A DNA stretch of 64,000 bases from Sinohyriopsis cumingii (Eukaryota; Mollusca; Bivalvia; Unionida; Unionidae), in the NCBI GenBank assembly GCA_028554795.2, contig CM068831.1:63392982-63456981 (forward strand), in the 5' to 3' direction. Below, piece by piece: positions 19,311 to 29,409 of this stretch (its first letter is position 1; every line of letters starts with the position of its first letter). The translations under genes and the position numbers were made by a program. Below the pieces are notes generated by a model. That model searched no databases, was not told the origin of the DNA, and saw nothing but the letters and a program-made list of their open reading frames with translations.

Positions 19311-22189
19311 TTTGCATATTTAATTATTATTGGGTTTGGTATTGCTAACCCACCCCTTTCCCTTGGTTTGTATAGTGTTTTTTTAAAATATATAATGCGT
19401 TTTAAAGTCCCAAATATAATTTACAATTGGATTATCAGTTGTATTTAATTTTTTATTTTCAATATCAATGGATTTTAAAATATAATTTATATTTGCATAC
19501 ATGTATGTTTTGGCCACTTGGGCCTGTTCCATGAGGTAAAGTGGCGTGAGTGCTCAGATATTCACATTTCCGTTTATTTTCCTTCTCATTTCCTTACAGT
19601 GTTCTTCCTCTTCTCCTTTCCCATAATAGATCCCTAATGCTTTAACTCTTTCCTTGATCAGTTGTGTGGGTAAACCAAAGTGTTTGCCCTGCCAGTTTCC
19701 TATTTTCAGAATTTGTTTTCCCATGGTTGATTTTTGACCCTGAAGCCTTACCAAATTCTTCAAATTCCTTTTCTAAGTGTTTAAAGAAATCTGCATCTTT
19801 TATAAAGTTCTTGCAATCGTCAGCATGCTGCCGCATTTTTATTTCCTCTTTTATATTTGGAACTTTAATACCTTCTATCTTTTTATTAAGTCTTATTTTT
19901 CTACTTAGAATTTCTATTTGCCATTACGTATAATAGCATCGATGGGGGCATCCCTGCCTCACCGATCTTTTAATGTCAAATTGTCCAGTATTCGCTCCAT
20001 TGACCTGTACTCTTGAATTTATTTTACTCTACAGGATTTTGGTCCAATTTTGAAAATTGTTACCAAAACCGATTTTTTTTAGCACTTTTTGTATATACAT
20101 GTAGTTGTGCTCCAATCTATCAAATGCTTTTTCTTGGTCAAAAAGTACCATGGCACCTTTTAACCCACAATCATTAATATAATCTATAATTTGTTTAATA
20201 CTTAGTATGTTGTTTTGTACGTCTCTTCCTTTTGCCCCACACGTTTGATTATTATTTATTATTTTGTCCATTCCCTTTTTGATTCTTTCTGCTAGTAGTT
20301 TACTTAAAATTTTATAATCTATGTTTAGGAGACAAATGGGCCTCCAATTCTTCAGGTCCTCCCTGTCTCCTTTCCCCTTGTATATCAATTTTATAATGCC
20401 TTCCCTCATACTTCTTGTCATGTTCTCGTTTCTTAGTAAAATGTTGTTAAACAACCATTCTAGGATTGGCGACAACTCGCAGCTGAATTTAGAATAAAAT
20501 TCTGCTGTGAGTCCATTTCCACCTGGGGATTTACCTTTTGTTAACAGTTTAATAGTATTTGTTATATCTTTTGTCGAGATGAACTCATCACACAAGTCTT
20601 TGTGTTCTGATGGTATGATGTCACATTTGATTTGTTGCAAATACTTTTTCTGTTGTTGTCTTCTATTCCTTGAGATTGGTATAGACTAGTATAGAAGTCT
20701 TCAGTATATTTAATGATTTTATTGCTATCTGTTATTCTCTCATTATTGTCTAGTTTCAAACTTTCTATGCATTTCTCACCCCCTCTCCTAAGTTCTTCTC
20801 TTTTATAAAGTCCTTCCGCTTTTTTATATATTTCAGTGAATTTCCCAGCTTTAATCTCTTTACTTTTTTTGTTCTTGTTCCAAAATTTTATTTAGTTTGT
20901 TCTTTAATTTATTTCTCAATTCGGTGTGTTTTCCTTGTCCAATTGTCTTTATACTGCCTCCTTTTCCATTTTTAGTTTCATTATTCTTATTTTTGAAAAT
21001 CTTATTGCTATTTTTTTAAAGGTTATTTTTAGTTTTTCTTATTCTTTTATAGTATCTTTATTTCCTTTCTCTACAAAGTTCTTTATTTCTTGTTTTACTT
21101 CTTTTACAAAATCTGGATCATCTAAAATTTTGTTTTTCAATTTCCAGGTTCCTCTGCCCCATCTGCTTCTTCTTTTTTTATCTCCATTTCAATGAATATT
21201 AGTTTGTGATCAGATACTTTGAGATCTATAATTCCTGTTTCTTTGAATATATTTTTATTAAAGTTAATACACATGAATTTGTCCAGTCTACTGCCTTTAT
21301 TTGTTTTATATTCATATGTGAATTCTCGTCTAACCACATTTAATCGTCTATATGCATCTATCAATTTTTTTATACAAGTTTTCTATTTCTGGCTTAAATC
21401 TTTAATCATTTGTAGTAAGTGCTTCTGTTCCATCTATTAAATCCAGGGATTGTCCTGGGCTTCGCCAATGTCGCAAATTGCGATTTTTTTTCCTTATTGG
21501 CGAAAAAATATCCTATCTGGCGATTTTTTTGGCGACAGACTTTTTGGTTATTTAATTTGTACATACAATCATGGATTTGGACTGGATAAATTAAAAGGGA
21601 GAACGAATGGAAGCCACAAACTTGACTAAGCAATGCATTGGAATCAATCTGTTACACAAGCGATCCTTTGTTCGTATTGACAACCCCATCTTTACAGTGC
21701 ATTGTTATATCATAATCTGCTTATGCTGACATCTGGGCTGAGTACTGTATGCTGTGATACAGTCAATCATGCTACCGAACTATACCTACAACTGACCGAC
21801 TTCTGAAATCGCGAATAGAACAGATACAATGATACAATTAATTGAATAGCTAATCCTTCTGTTTTTTTGTTTTTTTTTTTTACATATACCAATACAATAG
21901 TTTTGCTGAACCTTCATAGAAAACAGAGTACTCACTACTGTGTATAAATACAAAGCAAATGAAAAAAATCTCAATCACAATTATATCTGTCGCCAGTGCA
22001 GCATTTTACTCATTGATCTTTTCCTTTTGCCATCACTCCGTGTTACGGCTGCAGAGACTTAAACTCCGCAACAAGAAATAGCAAAAAAAACCAAACAGTT
22101 TTGCATAATTAATAATAATTATTTATTTCTCAAAATACAGGAGTGAAAGAATCCCTAAATTGGGTGTGAATTTATGCTTATATATACGG

Positions 22190-22300
22190 TCCAATATTGC
22201 CAGGTGTTGACTCGTGTAAGTTTCATTCGTGGGAATGGAGATCCTATTTTGCTTGTCGAGAAAATTTATACAGCATTCAGTGATCATTCTTGGGATTTAG
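22190..22300 (+). repeat. Dispersed repeat, copy 1 (pair at 32915-33020)
   Basis: CACTCGTGTAAGTTTC-type block (here GACTCGTGTAAGTTTCATTC) followed by GTGGGAATGG and TGATCAxTCTTGGGATT. The same order occurs at 32915-33020. It lies inside the hAT element here and inside a Tc1/mariner-type element there, so it is a mobile module of its own or a shared nested insertion. Confidence 0.7.
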
Positions 22301-22354
22301 GAAGCAAGTCACTACAAGCTTTATGAAGCTAGCCATGGGGGGGGGGGGGGGGGG

Positions 22355-22570
22355 GCTGCTGAGAGACTACTGGTGTCACCTGTCAGCACTGTAGACCGTG
22401 AACGTGGATTCAATAAGATGAACCTCATAAAAACTGACATCAGAAATAAACTCTGCATCTCATCTCTCGAGAATTTAATGAAAATCAGCATGTACAGATG
22501 TGAAAAATTAGACTTTGAAACTGCATTCAACAAGTGGGCAGCCCTAAAATCGCGACGGATCTTCATGTAA
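22355..22570 (+). pseudogene. hAT transposase C-terminal dimerisation domain
   Basis: A 65-residue frame with STVDRERGFNKMNLIKTDIR, then SLENLMKISMYRC and a terminal FNKWAALKSRRIF. Known: this is the C-terminal dimerisation region of hAT transposases (ZNF862-like group), with the CERGFSxMNxIKTxxRN-type motif; the usual Cys is Arg here. A G-homopolymer lies just upstream (22337-22354). The RNase-H-like catalytic core is absent. Confidence 0.8.
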
Positions 22571-23223
22571 CACTTTGTAATATTTTGTTAATGCTTGTTG
22601 TAATTAAAGTATTAACTAACCCATCTTTTGTAATTTTCATTGCCTGTTACATTAAAAGACTAAATTAACACTTGGAAAAATGTACATTACTTGTTTTGGC
22701 GACACTTTTTGAAAATTGGCGACAAAATATTGAGGTTGGCGATATTTTTGGCGACAGCTTTTTAAAAGCCAGGACCATCCCTGAAATCCCCCACCCAGTT
22801 AAAATCACCCACTAAAATTACATTTTCCATTGTTTACTTTTCAAGATACTTTGATAATTTTTCTAAAAATTGCTGTTTTTGGTTTTTATTACCTGGCATA
22901 TAAACGTTTACAAAATGTGTTCCCTCTATTACAACATGTAATAGTCTTCCTTTAAAAAAAATCCCATCTTTTCTTTCCCATTTCATCCCTTTTTTGTTTT
23001 TTTTATTAAAGTTGCCAACCCCCTCTTTTATCTTTCCCAGTAAAATTGTTTAATATTACAATTCCATTTAGCTTTTCCTCGCATAAGGATATAAGTTGTT
23101 TTGTAAATCCATTGTGTGTTTAAACAAAATGTCATAGTTTAGGTCATTACTTAGTTTCATAATTTTTTCCTTACTAACCCCATTCACATTTATCGACAAT
23201 ATACAGAAGTTCATTCCCTCCAT

Positions 23224-23921
23224 TTTTGTCGATCATCCAGGTTGTCGCTTTTATGGTTGTATTAAAACAGTCAAAGTCTATAGTATAATGTAAAGTATAA
23301 CAAAAATTGAGCTGAATTTTAGTTCTGAACACATGAATTCGTCAGATAAGTCAGATTTGAAAAGTTAGTATTTTTCTGAATAATATATTTATCTGAAAAT
23401 AATTCGGGAAACGGTGTGGCTACTGTTTTTTTTTTTTTTTTTGTTATAGTCAAAGAAAAAATATAGATGAACCAGGAAACCGAACTGTTTATACATACCG
23501 TACTGACATTCCTTGATATAAAACAATGGGAAGTACAAGGGAAATAACTGATACTCTTCCCATAAGCCACTCTCGATAAATCGAAATTAAATAAGTACAG
23601 TTTGTCAAATTAACTTTACAATATTACGGATTAATTTGTTTTTCTCAACTGACTTTAGAAATACATGACGAGAGAATTAACCACACAAAAAAAAATATTT
23701 ATTTACAAGTCTGTATTATTATTTCTGACAGTCAAGGGGGGTAACTCTAATCGCAGGAGTATCCTCAACGGAGTTATCTCCCTTCAATAACGCTGAAATT
23801 TATAAAAACTTCAGATTTTAGCGATGTAGAATATAACAAAAAAAACAAAAAGAAATTAAATAAAATAGTTAATGAATAGAACGGCATACCTGCCAGAGAT
23901 AGTTTAGCTTGACAGTTATCT
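23224..23921. other. Non-coding DNA between LINE and element copy B
   Basis: No gene seen. It includes a GGGGGTAACTC ... GAGTTATCTCCC inverted pair at about 23735-23785, similar to a motif common in mollusc DNA, and homopolymer T/A tracts. The left boundary of copy B lies somewhere here and cannot be fixed. Confidence 0.5.
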
Positions 23922-24674
23922 CTAACAGTAATGGAAAATGATTTTTTGTTTATATTTTTTAGAAACAGTAGATCTGGTTATATTTTCTACGACAAATTGT
24001 ACCGAACTCGGGTGAATATCAGAATATTTTCCAGCTGAATTTATTGATTGAAATATTATCTCTTTGGCTGTCTCTATATTTACAGACTTAATCACCTTTC
24101 TTGAAGGGGCCCCAAGTGGTCTAAAGCATTCACTGTTATGGATCACTGCCATCTCACCTCTGCCTGCATGGGTTCGGCTAGCGTGAGTACGTGGGAAAGC
24201 CTGCCAGGAGCTTCTTGTGGGTCGTTGGTTCTTCCCTGGGTTTTCCAGGGTTCTTCGTCCACCAGTTATACTAGCTGCCATGTATAGCCTATCTTGTGCT
24301 GAAAAATGGTGTTAAACCCTAGAACAACAACAACAACCTTTCTTGAAACAGTCTTATATTTTCCTGTCCCCCCCCCCCACATGCAGAATTCTCACCCTGT
24401 GTGATAACTTGAAGATTCTGTAAAGAATTATTAAGTTTTTGTCTGTCAAAATGATCGATCACAAGACCATCTCTGATCACCCCATGAAAAGTCTCGAATA
24501 TAAATCTATGATTGTTATACCTTTATTTCCCAACACTAAATCTAAGATAACCGGTGTTATCAACAGTACCAACTGGTCTTTTCAACTTAGTGTCTGATTA
24601 CACCATCACGATTTGCTTCAAATTTTGTTATTATTGGATGCTTCACAAAACTCTTGGTTTGAGGGATTCTCCAT
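23922..24674 (-). pseudogene. HNH endonuclease with NUMOD-like C-terminus, split by SINE
   Basis: The candidate start is at 24674. The HNH core reads KRPVGTVDNTGYLRFSVGK, NHRFIFETFHGVI, VIDHFDRQKLNNSLQNLQVI then TQGEN. This is the IDHxxxxxxxNxxxNLxxxTxxEN pattern of HNH homing-type endonucleases (His of IDH, Asn of LNN and NLQ). A stop (TAA near 24530) and two frame changes interrupt it. After the SINE insertion the gene resumes with VIKSVNIETAKEIIFQSINS and AGKYSDIHPSSVQFVVENIT, a NUMOD-like DNA-binding repeat, and stops at 23922. Homing-type nucleases are common passengers in DNA viruses; the role here is unknown. Confidence 0.75.
24106..24335 (+). repeat. tRNA-derived SINE, family 1 (full copy with target duplication)
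   Basis: tRNA-Leu/Ser-like head (GGCCCCAAGTGGTCTAAAGC, A-box region), a degenerate B-box region near GGGTTCGGCTAGC, a body with TTCTTCCCTGGGTTTTCCAG, and a tail AAATGGTGTTAAACCCTAGA plus (CAA)n. It is flanked by the 12-bp duplication ACCTTTCTTGAA (24094-24105 and 24336-24347), and splits the HNH/NUMOD-like gene. Confidence 0.9.
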
Positions 24675-24775
24675 TTTTATATAATAATATCATTTGTTTA
24701 AATCCTAATTTGCCTAAATGATTACTTCGACAACTTAGATAATCCTCCACACACTTTATAGCCCTGTTAATGTCA

Positions 24776-25006
24776 TTATTTTTTTATCATATCTTTTGAG
24801 CTCCTTGTATCATTTACCACAAACTGTGCACAGAGCTGTGTTTTTCCTCTAACTCCAACACTACAACACAGACACAGTATTGGTCCTAAACTCCCATTAT
24901 GAACGCTTTGCAAATGATACCTGCAGAATTCTTTTATACAAGATTTATTACAAGGAGTCAATAAGCCTATCATCAGCCACTTGCATTTATCTCTTACTTG
25001 AGACAT
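24776..25006 (-). CDS. Small Cys/His-rich zinc-binding-like protein
   Basis: A 76-codon ORF, MSQVRDKCKWLMIGLLTPCN, with Cys/His in the order CKWLM-x6-C-x3-C-x4-FC-x2-H, then CLCC and a C near the end: up to nine potential ligands. I recall small zinc-binding proteins of this pattern next to Polinton-like polymerase genes in cnidarian genomes; function unknown, perhaps regulatory. It is divergent from the polymerase gene, with about 50 bp between them including (TA)n, so a shared bidirectional promoter is plausible. A frame change after the Cys-rich part is possible (T-rich tract at 24776-24786). Confidence 0.6.
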   Translation of the reverse strand: MSQVRDKCKWLMIGLLTPCNKSCIKEFCRYHLQSVHNGSLGPILCLCCSVGVRGKTQLCAQFVVNDTRSSKDMIKK

Positions 25007-25054
25007 TGTATATATATATATATATTTTAATTTAAATGTTTGTCTTGATTATAA

Positions 25055-28000
25055 TATGAACAATTCGAGAGATTATCCAAGATCAAGCCTTCTAAAGATA
25101 AATTTAATCTTGACAGAATATATCCTGACTTGCCAATAAAAGATCTGGTTGATCTGAAAAATAAAAGTTTGATTAATAAAATTCACGACGCCAAGAAAAA
25201 ATTTCGCATAGATGGCGCATCTCACGTATGGTCAGCGTTTAAAATTATACGCCTTGGCTCTGTCAAGGACTCTGTCATCAATGCTGCAACGAACGACAAG
25301 CGAGCGGCAACTGTCATTAACTACCTTGACAATCGAAAATGTTTTCAGAGTAAAATGTATTGAGCTAACAGAAACAGATAATTGGATTATCCGTGACAAA
25401 TATGATCCTGTCCATCATAATGGAAAAATTGACATACTGAGTAAAAATTCCAAACCAGGAATGTTGACTGGTACTGACAAACCGTATTATGAGCGAGCGT
25501 ATCCTGTAACATCAGTTATTTATGGAATCTATCCGATAACTGAAAAACCAAATGTTGATAATCTGAAGCCAATTAAATTTTCAGAAATAAATTCTGTAGC
25601 CGAACGAGTAACAGAGCATTTCACAAATGCGATGCGTGGAAACAGTCTGACAGATCTACAACGTGAAAAAATAAACAAATGGTCTGATTCAGTCAGGGAT
25701 ACCGGAGCTACAATAAACGATGTTGCTGAGTTAGAAATAATACTAAAATTCCCAATAACTGTAAAAACAATAACAGGAGAAGTATTGTAGGAATCGAAAT
25801 ATAAATGGAAAGGAGCTCCGATAAATATCGTTGATCATAATGCTCACGCGTGGACTAGTGCTGTCAGAGAACTCTGGGAGAGGTATGTTTGATTTTGTTA
25901 ATGAAATAAGTAAAAACGATCCTGTGTCGGTGTGGTTATTTAAAAGTTCAGATGATGAAGAATATGATCAATTTGTACGACCTAAAGGTGAAATATATCA
26001 TAAAGAATCTCTCCACGAAGAAATGAAAAATCTTGCGCAGAAATTTTCAGCAGAGAATACCGACGAATTGCTGAGCAACTGTTTCACCGTCCCGTCAGTT
26101 GCAGCTCACTTTGCAAGAGAGAAAAATTCATGGAAGCCAACACGATTTGAACTTCTCGAAGATGTACAGTTAAGTTGTTGTGAATACGGACACGGTGGAT
26201 TGTAGAATACAAAGTATAATTACAACGACCTTATTTCCGTTGATATGGTTGCGTGTTATCCAGGAGGTTTTCTTGGAATTGGGGAGTGTTCTTGATATTT
26301 TAAAAGATTTGGACATCCCACACACGAGATGAAAAGAGTATCGACAAATGGACCACTACCTGATTTTGATCTAACCGGATTCGCTCGTATTGTATCATTC
26401 GAGTTTGCTAAGGGTCTTCATCCTATTTGTCATGTTTGGTTTGGTAGACACTGTTCAGAAAAATGCTGGAAACCAATAGTTTTATTACGATATGTGCTTG
26501 ATTGTAAAATATTAATATCGTTGATTGTAAGCGAGGTAATTATATTATATTGGAAGCAGACCGAAGTTTGGTCACCAACACCTGATGATGATAAAACCGC
26601 AAAAGGTCTCGGCAGAAGAATTATCGGTAAATTTACTCAAGGTGGGGCATATGATCACAAATGACATTATGCACGATTAATCATGGACGATGTTGAATAT
26701 GATTTTATGATCGCTGATGCAACAAAGAGAGATATATTTGTGAGTCGAAAAAACACCTATTTATCTGACGGAACACGGTTAGGTACAATTGTTGGTTTTA
26801 TGAATGGCGAATCGCCTCAGTATACTCATTTAAGATCCTCAATGCTCGCTTACGTTTCTATAAATTTATTATCGATGATAAATAGATTCCCTGACACTGC
26901 AGTTAGAGTTACAACGGATTCATTTTATATCGAAGAAAAAAATACTCAGAATTACTGACTCATTTTACAACCACTGATGCATCATGGGGTTCGTGGAGAA
27001 TAAGAAGAAATGTTATATAATTATTCTGAATCCGCAGATGTTACGATTAAAGATATTTATTACAAAAATAATCAGATATCAGAATTATTTTCTGCGGCAT
27101 CTGTGAATAATACGGGAGGTTCTGGTAAGACCACTCGAGCGATCAAATTATTTCGACAGAATTCAGATATGGTTGTTTTAACACCTACACACAGACTCGT
27201 AAGAGAAATGAAACAAAGAGGAGTGCAATCATGTACCTATCACAGCTTTTTTTTCGGTACAAGGGTGACGCATGGACTCCTGATCGGATCGGAGAGAAAT
27301 ACATTCCAAAGATTATCGTTTGGGATGAAACATGTACAGTGTCGTTAGAAACATTAAAAACATTTCTTGATTGGTTATTAACAAAAATACTGCTGTGATA
27401 ATGTGTGGCGATCACGGACAGCCACCAACTTTTGTTGGACCATCTCCACATGATTGGCTAAAAGATTTTGTTGATTACTGTGAAGAAATAACTGATGATC
27501 ATAGAGCACTTGCTCCAGTATTAAGAGAAGTTAAAAAGTTAATCAGACTACAACCAAATAAAATGCAATGTGAAGTAATGCGTGAAGTGATTTCAGAAAC
27601 TTCAGTGAACGACTTTCAGCAAACGTGGAGACCAGTTGATTTGATAGTTGCAAGTAGAAAGATGGTTCGTGATACACTTCAACAGCGGTTGTTTCAGTTA
27701 CATAGAGAAAAGTTTTCAGAGTTACCAGTGCCGCTGTGTTATTGACAAGCAGATACGCGACGGCAGAATATTGACGTTGATATACCAGGACAGATCGAGA
27801 AACAAAATCTTGTGTTTTTGATATTGTTTTAGTTGATGTCAATACTGTTGAAGATGTGCTAAAAACAAATAAATCTCTGTGGACGCTAGGATACGCTATG
27901 ACAATTCACTCATCTCAAGGGTTAACTATTTCTAATACTCGAGTTTGGATCGTCGATGATCGTATCGAATGGTCAAATTTAGTTTATTTCAGTGTCTCGA

Positions 28001-28335
28001 GTCAGAAGAATATCTCAGCTGCGGAGAATTGTCCCAGACGTTACAGAAACCACTGGCGGTGTCCTCGATGATAGTGATATAATAAGAAAAAAATTTAGTA
28101 ATAAACAGTGAAAAAAAAATAAAAACGCGACTTTGACCTTGATGTTGAATTTATCATAGCGCTGAAACAACAGAATAATCATTGTGTAAGTTGTAATTGT
28201 ATAATGTTGTGGCAGTACTCGAGTAATATTCCAAGACAATTTACCGCAGATAGAAAAGATAGTAGCCTTAGTCATACACGCGAAAACACGATGTTGACTT
28301 GTCTTTAGTGTAATCGGCGTAGAGGTACTAGTTAA
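25055..28335 (+). pseudogene. DNA polymerase B - SF1 helicase - HNH fusion, multiply disrupted
   Basis: One long gene in several frames. N-terminal domain (25055-25790): IYPDLPIKDLVDLKNKS, then TDNWIIRDKYDPVHHNGKID and RVTEHFTNAMRGNSLTDLQR. Polymerase: motif A DMVACYPG (26242), motif B region GRRIIGKFTQGG (26611-26646), motif C RVTTDSFYIE (26917). Helicase: Walker A GGSGKTT (27115), TPTHRLVREM, Walker B VWDET (27324), motif III CGDHGQPP, motif V GYAMTIHSSQGLTI. HNH at 28126-28335. The block 25831-26958 is one frame broken only by TAG 26203, TGA near 26294 and TGA 26662. Further frame changes lie at about 25330, 25800, 27260, 27360 and 27990. Known: B-family polymerases and SF1 helicases replicate such elements; the fusion is notable. 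No intact start codon was found. Confidence 0.82.
28126..28335 (+). other. HNH endonuclease domain at the 3' end of the polymerase-helicase gene
   Basis: In the frame starting at 28126: FDLDVEFIIALKQQNNHC, VSCNCIMLWQY, FTADRKDSS and NTMLTCL, then a stop (TAG 28306-28308) and CNRRRG. The pattern CxxC ... xxDRxD ... NxxLTCxxCNxxRG is that of treble-clef HNH nucleases (endonuclease VII-like). The TAG sits exactly between the last two Cys, so it is a nonsense mutation in an otherwise conserved block. The frame ends at TAA 28333-28335. It could be a separate downstream gene rather than a fusion; an in-frame link after the helicase is suggested by the short gap. Confidence 0.78.
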
Positions 28336-28402
28336 GTGATCGCGGTGGTAATTGTGTATCTTCAGGAATCACGTGTAAATACACATTGAGGAGCAGTTGA
28401 AT

Positions 28403-28570
28403 CTAATCTGTAGATTGCGGGTCTACCAGTAGATCTTGTTTTACATGTACTAGATATCTTGTGCGTCGTAATATACTCCAAATAGGATCAGTCGCTCGTT
28501 TTTTACCACCGGGTTCATATAAATATCTTACAGTAACATTACCTAATACTGGCTGCGCTGAAAAACTATG
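28403..28570 (-). pseudogene. Possible integrase C-terminal fragment
   Basis: A minus-strand open stretch between stops, with VTVRYLYEPGGKKRATDPIW followed by SILRR and VHVKQDLLVD. The RRATDPIWS-type block resembles, from recollection, the C-terminal SH3-like end of retroviral-type integrases in Polinton-like elements. No catalytic DDE part is seen nearby, and the fragment follows the zinc-ribbon ORF on the same strand. It could instead be part of that zinc-ribbon protein. Confidence 0.35.
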
Positions 28571-28602
28571 TCATTGTATTGGTATATCTTTCTGTAATTG
28601 CA

Positions 28603-28722
28603 TTAATGGGTTGCACATATTGCACATCTTCCACTGTATGCTATTCTTTTATTTTTTGTTGTAACAGTGGATAGATCATTAGTTGGAGTTTTAGCTCTAC
28701 AATGTAAACAATATAAATTCAT
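28603..28722 (-). pseudogene. Zinc-ribbon protein fragment
   Basis: Starts at ATG 28722 (MNLYCLHCRAKTPTND) and contains TTKNKRIAYSGRCAICATH before a stop at 28603-28605. The C-x2-C-x23-C-x2-C spacing, with conserved TTKN and GxCAxC around it, is a zinc ribbon I recognise from small proteins of Polinton-like and adintovirus-like elements, where it often precedes a phospholipase-like domain; no such domain is visible here. It lies on the strand opposite the polymerase and ATPase, filling the gap between them. Confidence 0.6.
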
Positions 28723-28734
28723 ATTATTTATAAT

Positions 28735-29408
28735 ATGGATATAATTGACTTTTCAGCGACAAAAAAAAAAACAAAAAACAAGAGCCAGTTAATCACCATC
28801 CAGCGCTACCGAATTCAATCAGAATGATAATAGTAGGTCCATCTGGATCGGGTAAGACGCAATTGCTACTTAATCTGATAATGAGATGGTTAAAGTGGGA
28901 TAAGTTGTATTTGGTAGCACCATCAGTTAATGATCAGAGATGCTATGATGTGCTTAAAGATTTTAATGAAAACGCAAGATTATTGGATGAGCGCGGTGAT
29001 AACGTCATTGAATTTATAACCAATATTGATGAAGCGCCGAGTGTTGATGATTTAGACTGATTTATCATAATTTAGTTTTATACGATGTTGTGATGCTGGA
29101 CAAACAATGAAATCCAGCTAGGATTTTTTCTCGAGGAAGACATAAAAACATGTGATTTATGTTACTCAGCGATACACACAAATACCAAAGTGATCAGAGA
29201 TAACTGTAATATTTTAGTTGTATTTAATGGAGTCGATACGCATACTTTGCGAAATATTCATCAAACTTGGTGTGGCGGTGACATGGACATAATTAAATTT
29301 AAAAACTTCTTTTCACGAGCACAGTCAACCCCACACGGATTTAAAACGATAAACTTACATGATCCCAGAACAAGATATCGTTTGAGTCTTGATAAAATAT
29401 TTGGTTAA
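28735..29408 (+). pseudogene. A32/FtsK-like genome-packaging ATPase, frameshifted
   Basis: The best start is ATG 28735 (MDIIDFSATKK), shifted at an A-homopolymer (about 28761-28771). The P-loop GPSGSGKTQLLLNLI (28836) is followed by WDKLYLVAPSVNDQ. A degraded Walker B region, LVLYDVVMLDKQ, lies at 29066-29107 in another frame. Sensor motif HVIYVTQRYTQIPK lies near 29148-29190, then RDNCNILVVFNGV and a C-terminal domain ending SLDKIFG, with TAA at 29406-29408, one base before the terminal repeat. Known: this ATPase pumps DNA into the capsid. At least three frame changes. Confidence 0.85.
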
Positions 29409-29409
29409 T

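Larger units (their letters stand above)
21444..22783 (+). mobile_element. hAT-type DNA transposon inserted in the LINE
   Basis: Terminal inverted repeats start CAGGGATTGTCCTGG at 21444 and, read from the other side, CAGGGATGGTCCTGGCTTT at 22783. Both are flanked by the direct repeat AAATC (21439-21443 and 22784-22788), a 5-bp target duplication. Removing the element rejoins the endonuclease part of the LINE. Subterminal TTGGCGA-type repeats occur at both ends. Only the transposase C-terminus survives inside, so this 1.34-kb copy is internally deleted. Confidence 0.85.
18800..23223 (-). mobile_element. L1/Tx1-like non-LTR retrotransposon ORF2, decayed and split
   Basis: Minus-strand ORF2 in domain order. 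APE endonuclease: start at 23223 (MEGMNFCILSINVNGVSKEK), LVGDFNW near 22800, and after the hAT insertion SRLDKFMC and KVSDHKLIF (21137-21364). RT: GKSPGGNGLTAEFYSKF, LKNWRPICLLNIDYKILSK and LFDQEKAFDRLEHNYM (20029-20640). The palm active box reads MRQHADDCKNFI (near 19830), an HADD variant of YADD. Post-RT KVNxx-type segment: KERVKALGIYYGKGEEEE (19554-19763). C-terminal part: NYIWDFKTHYIF, RGGLAIPNPI and a CPLCKN zinc knuckle (18880-19450). Stops and frameshifts throughout; a hAT element interrupts it at 21444-22783. Confidence 0.88.
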
